Assembly (NCBI RefSeq): GCF_003711515.1
Contig: NW_021167088.1
Span: 1,325,769-1,389,768, forward strand
DNA length: 64,000 nucleotides
Source of the DNA: Sodiomyces alkalinus F11
Taxonomy: Eukaryota > Ascomycota > Sordariomycetes > Glomerellales > Plectosphaerellaceae
Direction: 5' to 3'
Shown here: one piece after another, positions 42,977 to 54,460 of the stretch
Layout: each line of letters starts with the position of its first letter
Position numbering within the stretch: the stretch's first letter is position 1
The notes under the pieces: model-generated
What the model was told of the DNA's origin: nothing
What the model saw: the letters and a program-made list of their open reading frames with translations, nothing else
Database searches by the model: none
Translations under genes and position numbers: made by a program

Positions 42977-43640
42977 GAGTATTGGTGCCCTTTTGAGTTG
43001 CGACGCTGGACATGGTTTAAATTTTTTTTTAATTTTTTTTCTTTTCTTTTTTCGACAATATGACATTAGGCGACTGGGACCAAGCACGACGGACGACGAG
43101 CACGGCCTGTTTTTAATAATAATGCGGTACATACAATAGGCCTACCTATACAGACACAGCCTGCGATGCGCTCTGCTGATTGTCGGCCCTCATCCTGGGT
43201 TTTTGTCCCACAGCAAGATGGAAAGTGTGTAATACAACATCGCTGCTTTTTGGATCACTATCATTCTTCTTTTTGCTTTTACCTTCCATTAACGACCGGC
43301 GCATGAAAGACGGCAAGCCAACTAACCGAAAACAGTCGCTGAAGCATCGCGCTTCTTCACCTCCAAGAACCTTAAGGAGTGATGGGGTATCGGGTATCAA
43401 AATCCATGTGACCATAAAGAGGCGGGGGAGAGAGACGAATACAAAAGAGGGTTGGTACAACGAAGGGAGACTGTCGAGCAGTCTGTGGTCGACAGGACTT
43501 TTAGGGAAGCTGTGCAGGGGAAAGAAGGAGACATTGCCCAGCATGTATGAACCGGTAGGTCCTGGAGGTATCACATGTTGGATGATGTCAGGGGAGGAAG
43601 AAAAGAACGGGGGAAAAAAAAAAGAGAAAGCTAGAAGACG
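42977..43640. other. Convergent 3' spacer
   Basis: Between the EXPERA-like gene (+) and the DUF8004-like gene (-). T-rich run at about 43017-43052, A-run at 43612-43625. Short unsupported open frames only. Confidence 0.6.
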
Positions 43641-46433
43641 TTAGCTCTTCGTCGTGGTAGGCGCAGGTCCGGGACGCTTCAACCCTCCCAAATCGTGAAA
43701 CTGCTCCCACACAGGGCGAATGTCCTCGTCCTCCTCCAGCGCCGGCGTCAAATCGCAACCCATGGTGCGCGACCGGGACGACGACTGGATCTTGTAACAG
43801 TGGTGTCCTCCTCCTCCTCCTCCTCCCCCTCCTCCCACCAGCGCCATGTAGGCGTGTACGTAATCCGCACTCCCCTCACCACCCACCATCCCCTGAACTC
43901 GACCCTCCATATCAGGCACAAGACTCCGAGGCCGGGACGAAGAAGAGGAGAAGGAGGAGGACGAGGACGACGACAACGACGAAGGGGTCATGGCGAGGTG
44001 TTCGGGTGGTGCCCGCGTCGGACCAACGTACGAACGGGCCTCGCGGCGACGGGAACGCGTCGAGGACATCGGCTTCGTCGTCTCGGAACTGTTCAGCTTG
44101 GGGGAGAAAGCACCCGTAGAAGCCTGATACAGGCTAGCGGGGACGGACGAAAGCGGCGTGTCGGTCGTGACTACGCTCTCCGGGTTCGACGGCGCAGTGG
44201 AATACGATTCGCCCGAGACGCTGCTCTCTGCGGTCCCTGACGGGGGCGACTCGGCTCCCAGCTCCTCCGGGTCGGCGCTGACCGCGTGCGTCCCGTTCCC
44301 GTAGCCGTGGACTACGATCTCGTGGTAAGCCGGAGTGGTCTTGGTCTTTCGCGCTGGCGAGGACGGTTCGGATGCTTGTTTTTGGCGGCCCTTGAGGAGG
44401 GTCAGCGAGCGTCGGAGCGTGTTGTTGCGGGAGAGGGAGAGGGAGAGGGAGAGGGTCCGGCTCAGGCTGCGCGTGCGTTCGGGAATGCTGGGCGAGTTGG
44501 ACGACGTCGTTGACCGCTCTGCCGGGGTGTTTTGGTGCGTGAGGGCGAAGTAGTCAATGTCCGGCTTGATTTCGATGACGCGTGTGGGGGTGGCCTGGAT
44601 GCTCCAGGTGCGTTCCGGCATGGAGGGCGCCCGGCTGGGGCGCGGTTCGGCCGTCTTGGACTGGATGAAGCTGCCTAGCCTCACCTTCTCGCCTTCCATC
44701 CACGGGGCCAGATTTTCGGTCGATACGGCCATGTTGTATTCGACGTTGCGGTCTCTCACCTCGGCCGGGATGCGTGTGCAGGAGCGCAGCGCTTGGTAGA
44801 CCGAGTATATGAATATCCAGCGTGCCTTGCGGGCATCGAGGAGGTCGATCTTCTCGTGGCGGTCGCCTCGGCCGGGGGAAAGCGGAACAGACAGCTCCTC
44901 GAACCTCCGGTACGCCTGGACGAGTTCGTTTTGGAGGATGCCGTGCTTGCGGTGGTTCGAGGCGCGGGTGAGCGCCGCTTGAGAAAGCAGTCGGCTGTCC
45001 GGTCGCTGCTTGTCCTGCTTGGTCATGACCGAGAACCACGCAAACCGACGGGACGGGGGAGGCGTGGATGGAACATCGGGGAGCAGGGGTAACGGGTGCG
45101 GGAGGGAGTCGTACCGGCACCGAAGATCGAAGGAGTGCACCGTCTGCATGACGCAGATGCTTCCCCGGGCGAGAGGCGGCGTGGTCTCGGCCGGCGTGAA
45201 GCGTTCGTCGACGAGGAGCTCGTAGAGAGCTTTGAAGTCGTCGAACATCCGACGGTAGATCTCGGGCTCGAAGATGGTGCTACGGGCATCCGTCGACGGC
45301 GGGGGATAGTACCCGAGCTTGGTGGAATAGAAAGCGAAAATGAAGGAGCGGAAGCGTTCGAGGTGTGCTCTTCCGCCCGGAGGAAGCCCGAGGAAACTTT
45401 CGGAGAGCTCGTCTTGAAGAAATGTGCGCAGCATGTTGCCGGCTTTGCTCAGTCGCAAGTCCATCTCGACACGGGCCCGGCGTATCAGCCTCTTGGAGAC
45501 GGAGCTGATGAGTTGGTATTCCGGGGTCGAAAAGAGGTGCTCGCTCATCCCGGCACAGTGAGCGAATGCGTTGATGAAAAGATCACGCAACTGGAAGACC
45601 TCGGCCAAGCGTAGCACGGCTAGCGCATGGGTCGGCTCGTTGCCGATGTTCAGGTAGCCCTCGTCCTCCAGGTAGTCCATCAGATCGGCGACATGGTCGG
45701 CGTCGTGGGATCTGAACTCGGACATGAGGTTAAGGAGTGCGACCAAGGCGGAACCCAGGTATTCGCCGACCAGGGACTTGCGGAAGACCCACGCGAACAG
45801 GTTTCGGACCGCGAGGTGGTAGAGGAACGCCTCACGCCTGTCAGCTCCTAGGGGCGGGGGGATGAAAAGGTCGACTCTCTTTGTCGGGTTCAGGCGGTGC
45901 CAGAAGTCCAGGTCGTTCAACGGATGATGGCCGGGCATCGATCCCGGAGAGCACGCCTCGGGCACGTCGTGGGCAATGAAACGCTGGATCAGGGGATGGC
46001 ATTTGGCCGCCAGCAACGGGCCCATGGGTAGCCTAAAGGTGGCTCCTCTCCGTGCTTGACCCTTACCACACAAGTGAATAAAGCAGTTGCTGTGTGGAAG
46101 CCACAGCTCCGGGTCCTATACAAGAAATATCGGGTGAGTTGCTCGTCCATTGCTCGTCCATTACTCGTCCATCAATGCCACCAAACGTCACTGTAGACGA
46201 GAGAGGCCCAGCGGAGCAGTATAAATACTCACCCTCCTCGTGCAATCCCAGTCAGCAGAAGACCGAGCCGCGCCATCCCATCTCTTCACCCGGGGGAGAA
46301 GAGAAGCTCGGCCTCCCGTCAAGGAACCACATTGTGGTCGTGAGGACCAGCTGTGAGCTCGAGACGGCATGGTATGGGTCTGGCTCATGCTCGTCGGGCG
46401 TCGGTACCCAGGGGGCGCGGTTGATACCGACAT
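43641..46433 (-). CDS. Conserved fungal protein, DUF8004-like
   Basis: Two exons on the minus strand: 46433-46233 and 46115-43641; 117-nt intron with GTGAGT donor and TGTATAG acceptor, phase 0; 891 residues. The junction reads SSADWDCTRR|DPELWLPHSNCFIHLCGKGQ and exon 1 begins MSVSTAPPGYRRPTSMSQ. The N-terminal half looks like a helical domain (LFIPPPLGADRREAFLYHLA, VALLNLMSEFRSHDADHVAD). The most conserved-looking block is RRFAWFSVMTKQDKQRPDSR, HRKHGILQNELVQAYRRFEE and KIDLLDARKARWIFIYSVYQ. The C-terminal 300 residues are Ser/Thr/Pro-rich and disordered, with RTLSLSLSLSR repeats. I recall this block as the fungal DUF8004 family; the number is from memory and uncertain. Function is unknown. 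Confidence 0.75.
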
Positions 46434-47570
46434 GGTCGTTGTGTGGTGAACCCGACCAGTGCAAGAACACAAGGACGAGAGGGGGGAGGGGGGGGAAAGG
46501 AGGGATGGAGATGGTTGAGGGGCCAGTTCGTTAAGAGACAATTATTCCCCGTCGGTAGCACCGCGCAGGGTGCGTGTGATCGCCCCGACTAGGGTAAGGG
46601 GTTGGGAGCACAAGAGAGTTTGGGAGAGAGGGTTGGCGGGGTGGAAAGGAAGCGGGGTGAGGGGGAGGGAGAATGGATGATGATGCGATGACCGCGATCA
46701 GGACGGGACGAATCCAGATATTCTAGCTCGACCTAGCACGGATTGAGTTGGGCGCGTCAACCTGGACGGACGTCTTAAGATCTGATCTTGCGCTAGAAGG
46801 TTTCCAGTCCCGTCCTTCTCTCTCTTGTGAGGGTCTGTCACCTGTAAATCCGAGATGCGTCAGGAGGGGTCGAAAACGAAAGAAGAGAAAAAAAAAGAAG
46901 AAGAAAAGAATAATAATAACAAAGAAAATATAGGCCTTGTAATGGTGTCCGGGGTATCGGGCCAGCTCGGGAGATGATGTTGGAATCGATTTGTAAAGGT
47001 TACTCGACATGACTGCACTGGTTAGGGTTACGTCCGTGGCTCCCCATTACAGGCGCGGACAGTGAGAGAGATAGACGCAGGCCATGTACGTTCGCGGACG
47101 GATTGCGGAAACGGTGCCGCTTGCGGTCTGTCGGCTCCGGGTCGGACGAAAACAAAAGTACGAAAGAGCGTGAGGAATGCGTCGGTGTTGGGCGGGATAC
47201 AGGACGGGACGAGGACGGGACGAGGACGGGGATTTGTCTCGAAGAAGAAGAAGAGAAAAAGAAGAATGAAGAACGAAATGAAGCTACCCATAAGCCAGCC
47301 AGTCAGCCTTTCGTTCCGGTTATGGGAAGAATTCAAAGAATTTTATTATGGCCCGGCTCACCTTAGTTCGAAGGTTGTTGGGCACGGGCTGCTTGTCGGG
47401 TGAGACAAATCTATGCCATTTCCTTTAGAACTCTTGGCGGAATGTCGGGTTTTCCTTGAGCGATGCGATCAGTACGATCGTACAGAGAAACAGCAGCTTT
47501 GCTCATCATTCAGCATCGGCGTCGGCGACGATGGCGTCAGGTCAGGTCCGAGAGCCACCCCTTTTGGATT

Positions 47571-47602
47571 CGAGTCGAGTCGAGTCGAGTCGAGTCGAGT
47601 CG
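47571..47602 (+). repeat. (CGAGT)n microsatellite
   Basis: Six perfect CGAGT units plus CG. A second, four-copy CGAGT array lies near 49635-49653. Confidence 0.92.
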
Positions 47603-47680
47603 CTTGACTGGGAGGGACCGGACTGTGCAACTCGTCGCCATCACCAGATCGTGCTAGATGTGCGCTAGTGAAACGGGGGC

Positions 47681-47702
47681 TGTAATGTAATGTAATGTAA
47701 TG
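47681..47702 (+). repeat. (TGTAA)n microsatellite
   Basis: Four perfect five-base units (TGTAATGTAATG...), 80 bp after the CGAGT array. Confidence 0.9.
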
Positions 47703-47780
47703 AGCATTGCAAGGTTAGTTGTATTACTGAGCTGGCACAACAAAGTGGACCAGGGAGATTTGGATTTGGATCGATTTGTG

Positions 47781-47806
47781 CCAGTTCAGTTCAGTTCAGT
47801 GCAGTG
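47781..47806 (+). repeat. (AGTTC)n microsatellite
   Basis: CAGTTCAGTTCAGTTCAGTG followed by the variant CAGTG; another five-base period. Confidence 0.85.
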
Positions 47807-48223
47807 GGCGAGCATGTACGTACAACATACGTCGTAGGGCCGAGAGGCGTCCCGACGTGCAGCTGATAAACACCAGATAGTACAGATAGATGTATGCGAC
47901 GGCAGCGGTGAAGACTGAAACCGAGTGGTCTGGTCGGTCCGTTCACTGACGTTTTTGAGAGAGAATCTTGGAAGCTGTGCAGGCCGATGCAAAAGTATGA
48001 GCATCAGTCTTCGTATGAGCAGGACGAAAGCAAAGAGGATGATCGTGAGCATAGCATGAGCTCTACTCTACCCCTGAACATGATCGACGACAAGGAATGC
48101 CGAGCCACCGAGTGGGGTTGGTGTGATGAGAAATGATCCGAAGATCCATCTCCATCCCTTGCTCGTTGCTCCCGACGATGGTCTCCCTTTGCTGTCGTTT
48201 CCTATGTATTTTCCCTATTCGCA

Positions 48224-48262
48224 CCGTCGACCGTCGACCGTCGACCTTCGACCTTCGACCTT
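48224..48262 (+). repeat. 7-bp tandem repeat
   Basis: Three CCGTCGA units followed by two CCTTCGA units. Confidence 0.85.
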
Positions 48263-49388
48263 CTAATGTCGCGTTGCACCGAGTCCTTCGTATCACCAAA
48301 GCTCCCAATAGGGCATGGTCCCGATTGAACATCGGAGCTGCACGCGGGTTCGTCTGAAGCTCGAAGCTTGAGCTCCCAGAGAAGCTCCCCGACGGGCGGT
48401 TTGACACAAGCTTGTTAGCAAAGCGAAGGGCAACCAAACAGGGACCCGCCATCTTCTTAGCGTCACGTTGCCACAGAGATGTTTTCCTTCTCCTTTTTTT
48501 CTTCTTTTTTTCTCCAGAGATCGCGAAGGAGCCAATGCCTTGCTTTCCCCACATGGGCGTGCGTGCCGTAGAATTGTGCAAAGATGACCCCTTATCAATG
48601 CACATTCCTCGTCATCGTAATGAGGGCTCCGGTGTATTCGGCCTTGGCTAATCTGCGGAAACCCGTAGCTTGGAAACGAAAAAGCCTATCTGTGCACTGT
48701 GGTGAACGTCATCTGTGCCACTGGGCGGTCATTTTCGGTCCAGAAAATCATAAACTCTCATGATTATTAGGGTTTCTGTGCAACTTTGCAGCACGTCATG
48801 TATCGGGACCGCGAGGAGCCGAATACATAATGATCCCCGAATTCCCATGTGCATGCATCTCTATGTGTTCACCGAACATATCGATTGCATGCGGGGCGCC
48901 AGGCCCCTATGTTTCGGTTGCTGGGCCTCTACCGGTATGCTGTATCGTGCTCGTGTCACGTATCGACTGCAAAATGACTCTCTCGGGGACTGTCGATGAT
49001 AATCCATCAGTGAAGCAAAGCATTCACATCCGAACTCGGTCATTGCCTCCGCCGAAGCAGCCGGTGATGCAGCATCACGAAAGCTAGATCGGCTCCTCCT
49101 TCGCTGACTCCCTTCCAGGAACATACCGGATGCGGGACGTTGGGGGCCCGAGTCCGAGACAACGGAAGAAGATGGTAAAACGGGAAGGAAATCCATGTCC
49201 GGCCAGGCAGGCAAGCGTCCGAGTCAGTTGTAGGTTATCCGTCTTTCTGTCGGCCTTCATTTCTGGACCACCGTGCAAGGCGGTTGACCGTAGCGACTTG
49301 CTGCGGGGAGCAATACACGCCCTCGCTCTACTACTTCGTACACAAGAGAGATGCCCGGCATCATGACGCACGCACGCATGCCTGCCGA

Positions 49389-49412
49389 GCCTGGCCTGGC
49401 CTGGCCTGGCCT
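49389..49412 (+). repeat. (CTGGC)n microsatellite
   Basis: Four consecutive CTGGC units; again a five-base period. Confidence 0.88.
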
Positions 49413-49890
49413 TTGGTCCTTGGAATCCTCACTCTTTGGGTTTGGTGTTCATCATCGGCCAGAGACACGAAAGCCAGCTCCGTGGAGACACCGGTTCCAG
49501 ACCTGATAAACGCAGCTGGCGAAATCGATGAAAGCAAATGCCGTCGATCAATAAATGCATGGATGCAAATGCAGATCGTTCGCTCCCGGACGAATGTGCA
49601 AGATGAAGGTGAAGACCGAAAAGCTGTGTCACTGACGAGTCGAGTCGAGTCGAGTGATGCTTCCTGCAAATGCTTCCTGCAAATAGAGACGGGTCGTTGC
49701 ATTCGAAATTGGTACGCCGTGTGGCGCGCTGAGAAAGACACTCACCGAAGAAATAATCGAGGTGATGGTTGGGTTCGTCCACGATGGTGGAAATCACACG
49801 GGGAGGACGAGAAGGAAAGAGGCACCAAGTATGAAACATGGACGAAACACATGAGATCACAAGATTCACCTTAGCAAGCAATTACATTCA

Positions 49891-49945
49891 TGTACCTGCG
49901 TACCTTAAGCCAAGGTACGGTACCTAAGGTACCTCAGGACCTTAC
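49891..49945. repeat. GTACC palindrome block
   Basis: TGTACCTGCGTACCTTAAGC, AAGGTACGGTACCTAAGGTA, CCTCAGGACCTTA; 300 bp upstream of the dynactin p62 start. Confidence 0.75.
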
Positions 49946-49977
49946 GGATACAATGCAATGAATCTGCGATATCTTAC

Positions 49978-50033
49978 GATAAGATCAGACGATAGCGATA
50001 AGGTATATTGATAAGATAGGATAAGATAAGGTA
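49978..50033 (+). promoter_or_regulatory. GATA-motif cluster upstream of dynactin p62
   Basis: Five GATAAG hexamers plus two GATAG variants within 56 bp, all on the plus strand, 215-270 bp before the ATG at 50249. The site matches the HGATAR consensus of fungal GATA factors (nitrogen, iron and light regulators). It may equally be a degenerate microsatellite. Confidence 0.45.
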
Positions 50034-50248
50034 GGTAGAAACCTCCATCACACTCTATCATACAGTGCAGGAAACTGGGAACGAACTGTACCAAGCACTG
50101 TCTCTTCTCTCGCGTCCTCTTAACGTCCAGCTGCGACCCGAAAGGTCCATCACCCACAACGAATTGTTCCGCCGTCGTCCGCCGTCGTCCTGCGCCGCCC
50201 AACCCCCTGATACATGCGCGGTCGTCCCAGGGACGACGGGAGGCAGAC

Positions 50249-52132
50249 ATGGCACCCTTAACCCCCTACACCTACATCCAATGCCCTTGTTCCGATACCA
50301 GCTTCTCCCCCTCGGGAGCACCAACCTCCGACGACAAGACGGAACCCGAAGACGATGACCGCACCTTCGATCCTCGCGCGCCTCGCGCCAATTACAGCCT
50401 CTATCCTCTCGAGTACCTTCTATACTGCGAGGACTGTCATCAGATTCGTTGTCCTCGCTGCGTGAACGAAGAAATCGTCACCTACTACTGTCCCAGCTGT
50501 CTGTTCGAGGTGCCCAGCAGCAACCTTAAAACTGAGGGAAACCGGTACGTTGCGGTTTGCGTTATCGGGCTTCCGAGCTCTTACTCCCCAGTCCATTCGA
50601 CTTTGCACCAACAAGGACTTGTACAAAGGTCTTCTGCAATCTGCTCACACTCGCCCAGGTGCACGCGGAGTTGCTTCCAGTGCCCCATCTGCATAGGACC
50701 CCTCGTCGTCACCAGTCTCGAGGCCCCTCCTGAACCTACCCTCCTCGCCGCCGACAATACCGCCCAACCGACCGGCCCTTACGTCCTGACCTGCTCCTAC
50801 TGTAACTGGAGCTCCACCGAGATCGGCATACAATTCGACAAGCCCAACGGGATCTACCAGCAGCTGGCCAAGATGTCCAACGGAGGCAAGCCGCGCCTGA
50901 CCGCCAAGGAGTTCAGAGAGCGCTCGCGGAAAGAGAAGGAGGGGGACCCCGAATCGCCATCGTCCCCGCTCACGAACAGCGACGTCGACGCCGAGCTCCA
51001 ATTCTCCCAGCTCAAGGCCTTTTACCAGTCCCAGCTCAACGAGACGAACCCACAAGCCGCCGCCGGATTGGGGTCGCTGGCCGACCTCGGCATCTCGTCT
51101 CCCGGGTCCCTCTCGCGCATCATGAGCATGTACACGGGGGCCGGCCACGGCGCCAGCCACAAGCAGTCGCGCGGCAGACTCCCGGTCATGCGCGAGGCCC
51201 GCACCCTCGACGAAGGGTTCCAGGAAGCCGACCTCGACGACTCGGCCCTCATCGAGAAACTTCGCGCCTCTGCGTTCGAAGACACCGCCTCGACCGACCA
51301 ACGCCTCGCACAGCAGCCCTCGTTGCCGTCCCACCACCCCCTCCTCTTCGTCGACGACCTCCGCCCCATCCCCTACCTCCTCCGCACCAAGCGGTCCAAA
51401 CGCTGCCCCGTCTGCCGCCACATCATCAGCAAGCCCGAGTCCAAAATCTCCAACCCGCGCTTCCGCATCCGCCTCATCGCCGGGAGCTACATCCCCACCA
51501 TCACCGTCCGGCCCTTCCACGCGCCCGAGTCCCACAACGTGCCGTCCGGCCTGCGGCCGCCCGTGCCGGCGGAACTGTGGCTCGCGCCGCACCGCGCCTC
51601 GCAGTACGTCCTCACCTTCCAGAATCCCATCTTCGAGCCCGTCAAGGTCACGCTCGCCGCGCCGGCGGCCACGCCCGGGCGGTTCGCTAGCACGGTGACG
51701 GTGCTGTGTCCGCAGTTCGACATTAGCGCGAACACGGACATGTGGGACGATGCGCTCAAGGAGGAGGGCGAGGTGCAGCTGCAGCTGCAGAGGAGGAGAG
51801 CGGGTGAGGATGGGGGGCCCGCGCAGCCTGAGCCGGGGAAGATTTGGGAGCGGGGGCGGAACTGGGTGAGTATTGTCGTTGAGGTTGTTCCGGCTTCGTT
51901 GCGGCTTGATGGTTTGCCGCCGGGCCCGGGGGGGGAGGAACCCGACCGGAGCCCCCTGAAAGAAGATGAGGATGTGTTGGAGATACCCATGTTTGTAAGG
52001 GTCGAGTGGGAGGCTGATACGCGGGACGACGTGGGCAGCTCTACCACGACCAGGGATAATAAGGAGGCCAGGGAGAAGAGGGAGCTGGCGTATTGGTGTG
52101 TTCTCGGCCTCGGCAGGATAGCCCGAGGGTAA
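50249..52132 (+). CDS. ro-2: Dynactin subunit p62 (DCTN4; Neurospora ropy-2)
   Basis: Exons 50249-50544 and 50659-52132; 114-nt intron (GTACGT donor, CGCCCAG acceptor) splits an Arg codon, giving EGNR|CTRSCFQCPIC; about 589 residues. The p62 hallmark is the Cys-rich N-terminus: YTYIQCPCSDTSF, LLYCEDCHQIRCPRC, TYYCPSCLFEVPS, CFQCPICIGPL and LTCSYCNWSS, a multi-zinc region. The middle has LQFSQLKAFYQSQL. A later CPVCRHIISKPESK pair and the beta-rich end (FRIRLIAGSYIPTITVRP, ASQYVLTFQNPIFEPVKVTL) also match DCTN4. The protein sits at the pointed end of the dynactin filament and supports dynein cargo transport and nuclear migration in hyphae. The intron is a multiple of three with no in-frame stop. 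Confidence 0.93.
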   Translation: MAPLTPYTYIQCPCSDTSFSPSGAPTSDDKTEPEDDDRTFDPRAPRANYSLYPLEYLLYCEDCHQIRCPRCVNEEIVTYYCPSCLFEVPSSNLKTEGNRYVAVCVIGLPSSYSPVHSTLHQQGLVQRSSAICSHSPRCTRSCFQCPICIGPLVVTSLEAPPEPTLLAADNTAQPTGPYVLTCSYCNWSSTEIGIQFDKPNGIYQQLAKMSNGGKPRLTAKEFRERSRKEKEGDPESPSSPLTNSDVDAELQFSQLKAFYQSQLNETNPQAAAGLGSLADLGISSPGSLSRIMSMYTGAGHGASHKQSRGRLPVMREARTLDEGFQEADLDDSALIEKLRASAFEDTASTDQRLAQQPSLPSHHPLLFVDDLRPIPYLLRTKRSKRCPVCRHIISKPESKISNPRFRIRLIAGSYIPTITVRPFHAPESHNVPSGLRPPVPAELWLAPHRASQYVLTFQNPIFEPVKVTLAAPAATPGRFASTVTVLCPQFDISANTDMWDDALKEEGEVQLQLQRRRAGEDGGPAQPEPGKIWERGRNWVSIVVEVVPASLRLDGLPPGPGGEEPDRSPLKEDEDVLEIPMFVRVEWEADTRDDVGSSTTTRDNKEAREKRELAYWCVLGLGRIARG

Positions 52133-52695
52133 AGATGCATTGCAGAAAGAGGAACCGGAGGGACACCGGAATATATGGCGTATGATGTGAAATCAACAAC
52201 CCGAGAAATGAGATAGACCTACGATACCCATCACGAGGCATTTGATTCATTCACAGGCGAGATGGACAATAGTAGCAGCTTGCATGGAGTCGGGAAGAAC
52301 CAACGACCAAAGATCAAGAGCAGGAAAAATAAAACCCGAATGAAGAAAAAAAAAGAAGAAAAAAGCCGTGATCATGTGTTCATCAATGCACGTTTGGCAG
52401 CCTGCTCTGAATTCTCAAGCTACATCTCTAGACGCCGGAGCCCGAGCCCTTTTTAGTGACCAACCCAGTCGAAGTCAACGACCCATGCCCTCGACTCTTC
52501 CCCTCGGTTCACTCTCTCTGAGCGACGGAGGAAGTAGTCAAGAAGGACGCGCGTTGAGGGGGGAATCATGCCCTGAGGAAAATTTGCCGAATGCCAAGCC
52601 CTTGTTGTTTAATTTCAAGTATACCCCTCTCCCTTCCCTCTATTCAGAGAGAGATTTCTCCTGTCCTGACAATAAAGTCCACCCATCGCATCGCC
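52133..52695. other. Convergent 3' spacer
   Basis: Between dynactin p62 (+) and ribosomal protein S7 (-). A-rich near 52323-52365. Nothing else recognised. Confidence 0.6.
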
Positions 52696-53808
52696 CTAAT
52701 AGTCGGTGGCAACGGTCTGGGGGAACTCAAAGGTGACGCCGCGGCCGGTGAGCTTGCGGTAGACCTCGGAGTAGGTGTCGAGGCGGTAGTCGACGCCGCC
52801 GCGCTCCTTCTCGTCGAGGATGACCTTGAGGAGCTTGTTGCCGTCCTCCTTGGTGCGGAGGCGCTTGCCGACAATCTCGACGGGGTAGACCAGGTCGGTG
52901 AGGATGGCGTCGTGAACGGCGGTCAGGGTGCGGCTGTAAGGGCGCTTCTGCTTCTGGCTGTTGCGGGCGCGGCTGGAGCGCTTGGGGCGGGGGAGGATGC
53001 GGCGCGAGGCCAGGAAGATGACGTGCCTCTCGGAGAACTTCTTCTCGAGCTCACGGGTGAGGCTGTGGGAACGATTCGGCGTCAGTACTTCCCTTTTTTT
53101 TTCGTTTATACATCCTATTTTGAAGGTCTTTGCAAGTTTTCAGGACGAAAGGGCGACATACCGCTGCTGGACTCGGTGGAAGCCCTGCAGGGAAGGGACG
53201 GGGACAAAGATGACAATTGCCTTCCTGCCGTGGCCAACCTCGATCTAATCAAGACCAGAAGAGTCAGCGTGCGAGCTCCAGGACGAACCTTGGACCGCTT
53301 CCCGTCCTGTTCCACTGTTGGGATGTTCTTTTTCTTTTGTTCTTTTTTCTTCTTCATCTTCTTATCGCTCCTCCGCCAGACCCAGCGCGACTCCGACCCC
53401 ACAACAAGCGGCATGTTATTTCTCCCGTTTCAGAGATTGAATCGACCAAGAGAAGACTTCATGGTGCCATCGCGCTCAGGTGGGGGGTATATGACATCGC
53501 AGTTGGTTCGCCCGTGCGTGGGATTGCGTCGGGTCGGTCGTCGCGTGGCAGGAGTTTGGTCGAATATCGACATCGAAGGAACAGAAGACAGGATGGTCGG
53601 CGGTCCTTAAGAAACCGGTACCGGTATTTGCTCAAGTAAATCTCACCTCACGGGCAGACACGATCTGTAGAGGACGAAGGGCGACCTTGAGGTCGGCGGT
53701 GTTGGACTCGAGGTCGTACAGAGCCTGGGCGATGCTCTGTTCGAGCTCGGAAGGGTTGGCCCGCGAAGGGCTGTTGTGGGCGATCTTGTTCAACGCGGGG
53801 CCGCTCAT
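52696..53808 (-). CDS. RPS7: 40S ribosomal protein S7 (eS7)
   Basis: Three exons on the minus strand: 53808-53647, 53244-53162 and 53062-52696; 203 residues. Introns are 402 and 99 nt. The protein begins [20 protein letters not shown], continues [71 protein letters not shown] and ends [15 protein letters not shown], the full eS7 sequence pattern. Component of the small ribosomal subunit. The long first intron is usual for fungal ribosomal-protein genes; I looked on the transcribed strand for C/D-box snoRNA motifs in it and saw no convincing pair. Confidence 0.96.
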
Positions 53809-54460
53809 CTTGTCTGTCGTGGTCGGTCGACGGGGAGGGTGATGGGTTGATGGTTGTCGTGAGGGTTCGTGGATGGCCGTCGAGGTGGGAAAAGTTTTGG
53901 GAAGGTGTGAATGGAGGGCTGCCAATTGGGGAGTCGCTAAGATTGGGGTTTTCGAGCCCTGATAGTGGGGCCTCACGTTGTGGGCTTGAAAACGGGGTGG
54001 ACTTTGAGCTTACTAAGAACAAGGTGTTCGGTGAATGTGTACCTAGTCTCACCGAATAACGGTATCTTATCAAGGGCAATCGCGACGGGAATCTGCCTCT
54101 TCCGCTTCTCAACCTCGAACATTCCCCTTCCCTTCCTCTCTGCCACACCTCTACGAGCAAGAGAAAACGAACTATCTGCCCACACCGGGTTGCTAGGGTT
54201 GCTTTCCATTCTTTTACTCCATTTTCTGCACATAGTTACTTGTTCTGGTTATTATCCTTGTTGCTGATCCTGAATTCCCGATTCACTGTTCAGCGGATAG
54301 CCCTCACAGTCCTCACTTGCATCAGCAAATGCTTGTCTGATACCCAGACGAACCTCGTTTGCCATGGTCAATCAAAACGTTCCTGATCGGGTCAGATTAT
54401 AGTGCTCAAGAGCAACTGTGAAGAGGAGTAGGGACTATCCGTCATGCATCATACCCAGCC
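53809..54460. other. Spacer upstream of RPS7
   Basis: RPS7 promoter and leader on its left, carboxypeptidase 3' flank on its right. No gene or repeat recognised. Confidence 0.6.

Larger units (their letters stand above)
46434..50248. other. 3.8-kb gene-free divergent region
   Basis: Largest spacer in the window, between the DUF8004-like gene (-) and dynactin p62 (+). It has no open frame with family resemblance. It carries several short tandem repeats, mostly of 5-bp period, a GTACC palindrome block and a GATA cluster near the p62 gene. Composition is mixed, not extremely AT-rich. A long non-coding transcript or an unrecognised multi-exon gene cannot be excluded. Confidence 0.5.

Noticed and set aside
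52591..53610. 339-codon plus frame across RPS7
   Set aside because: Antisense shadow of RPS7 exons joined through its introns; RPS7 itself is complete on the minus strand.
53245..53646. Possible intronic snoRNA in the long first intron of RPS7
   Set aside because: No convincing C-box/D-box pair with terminal stem on the transcribed strand.
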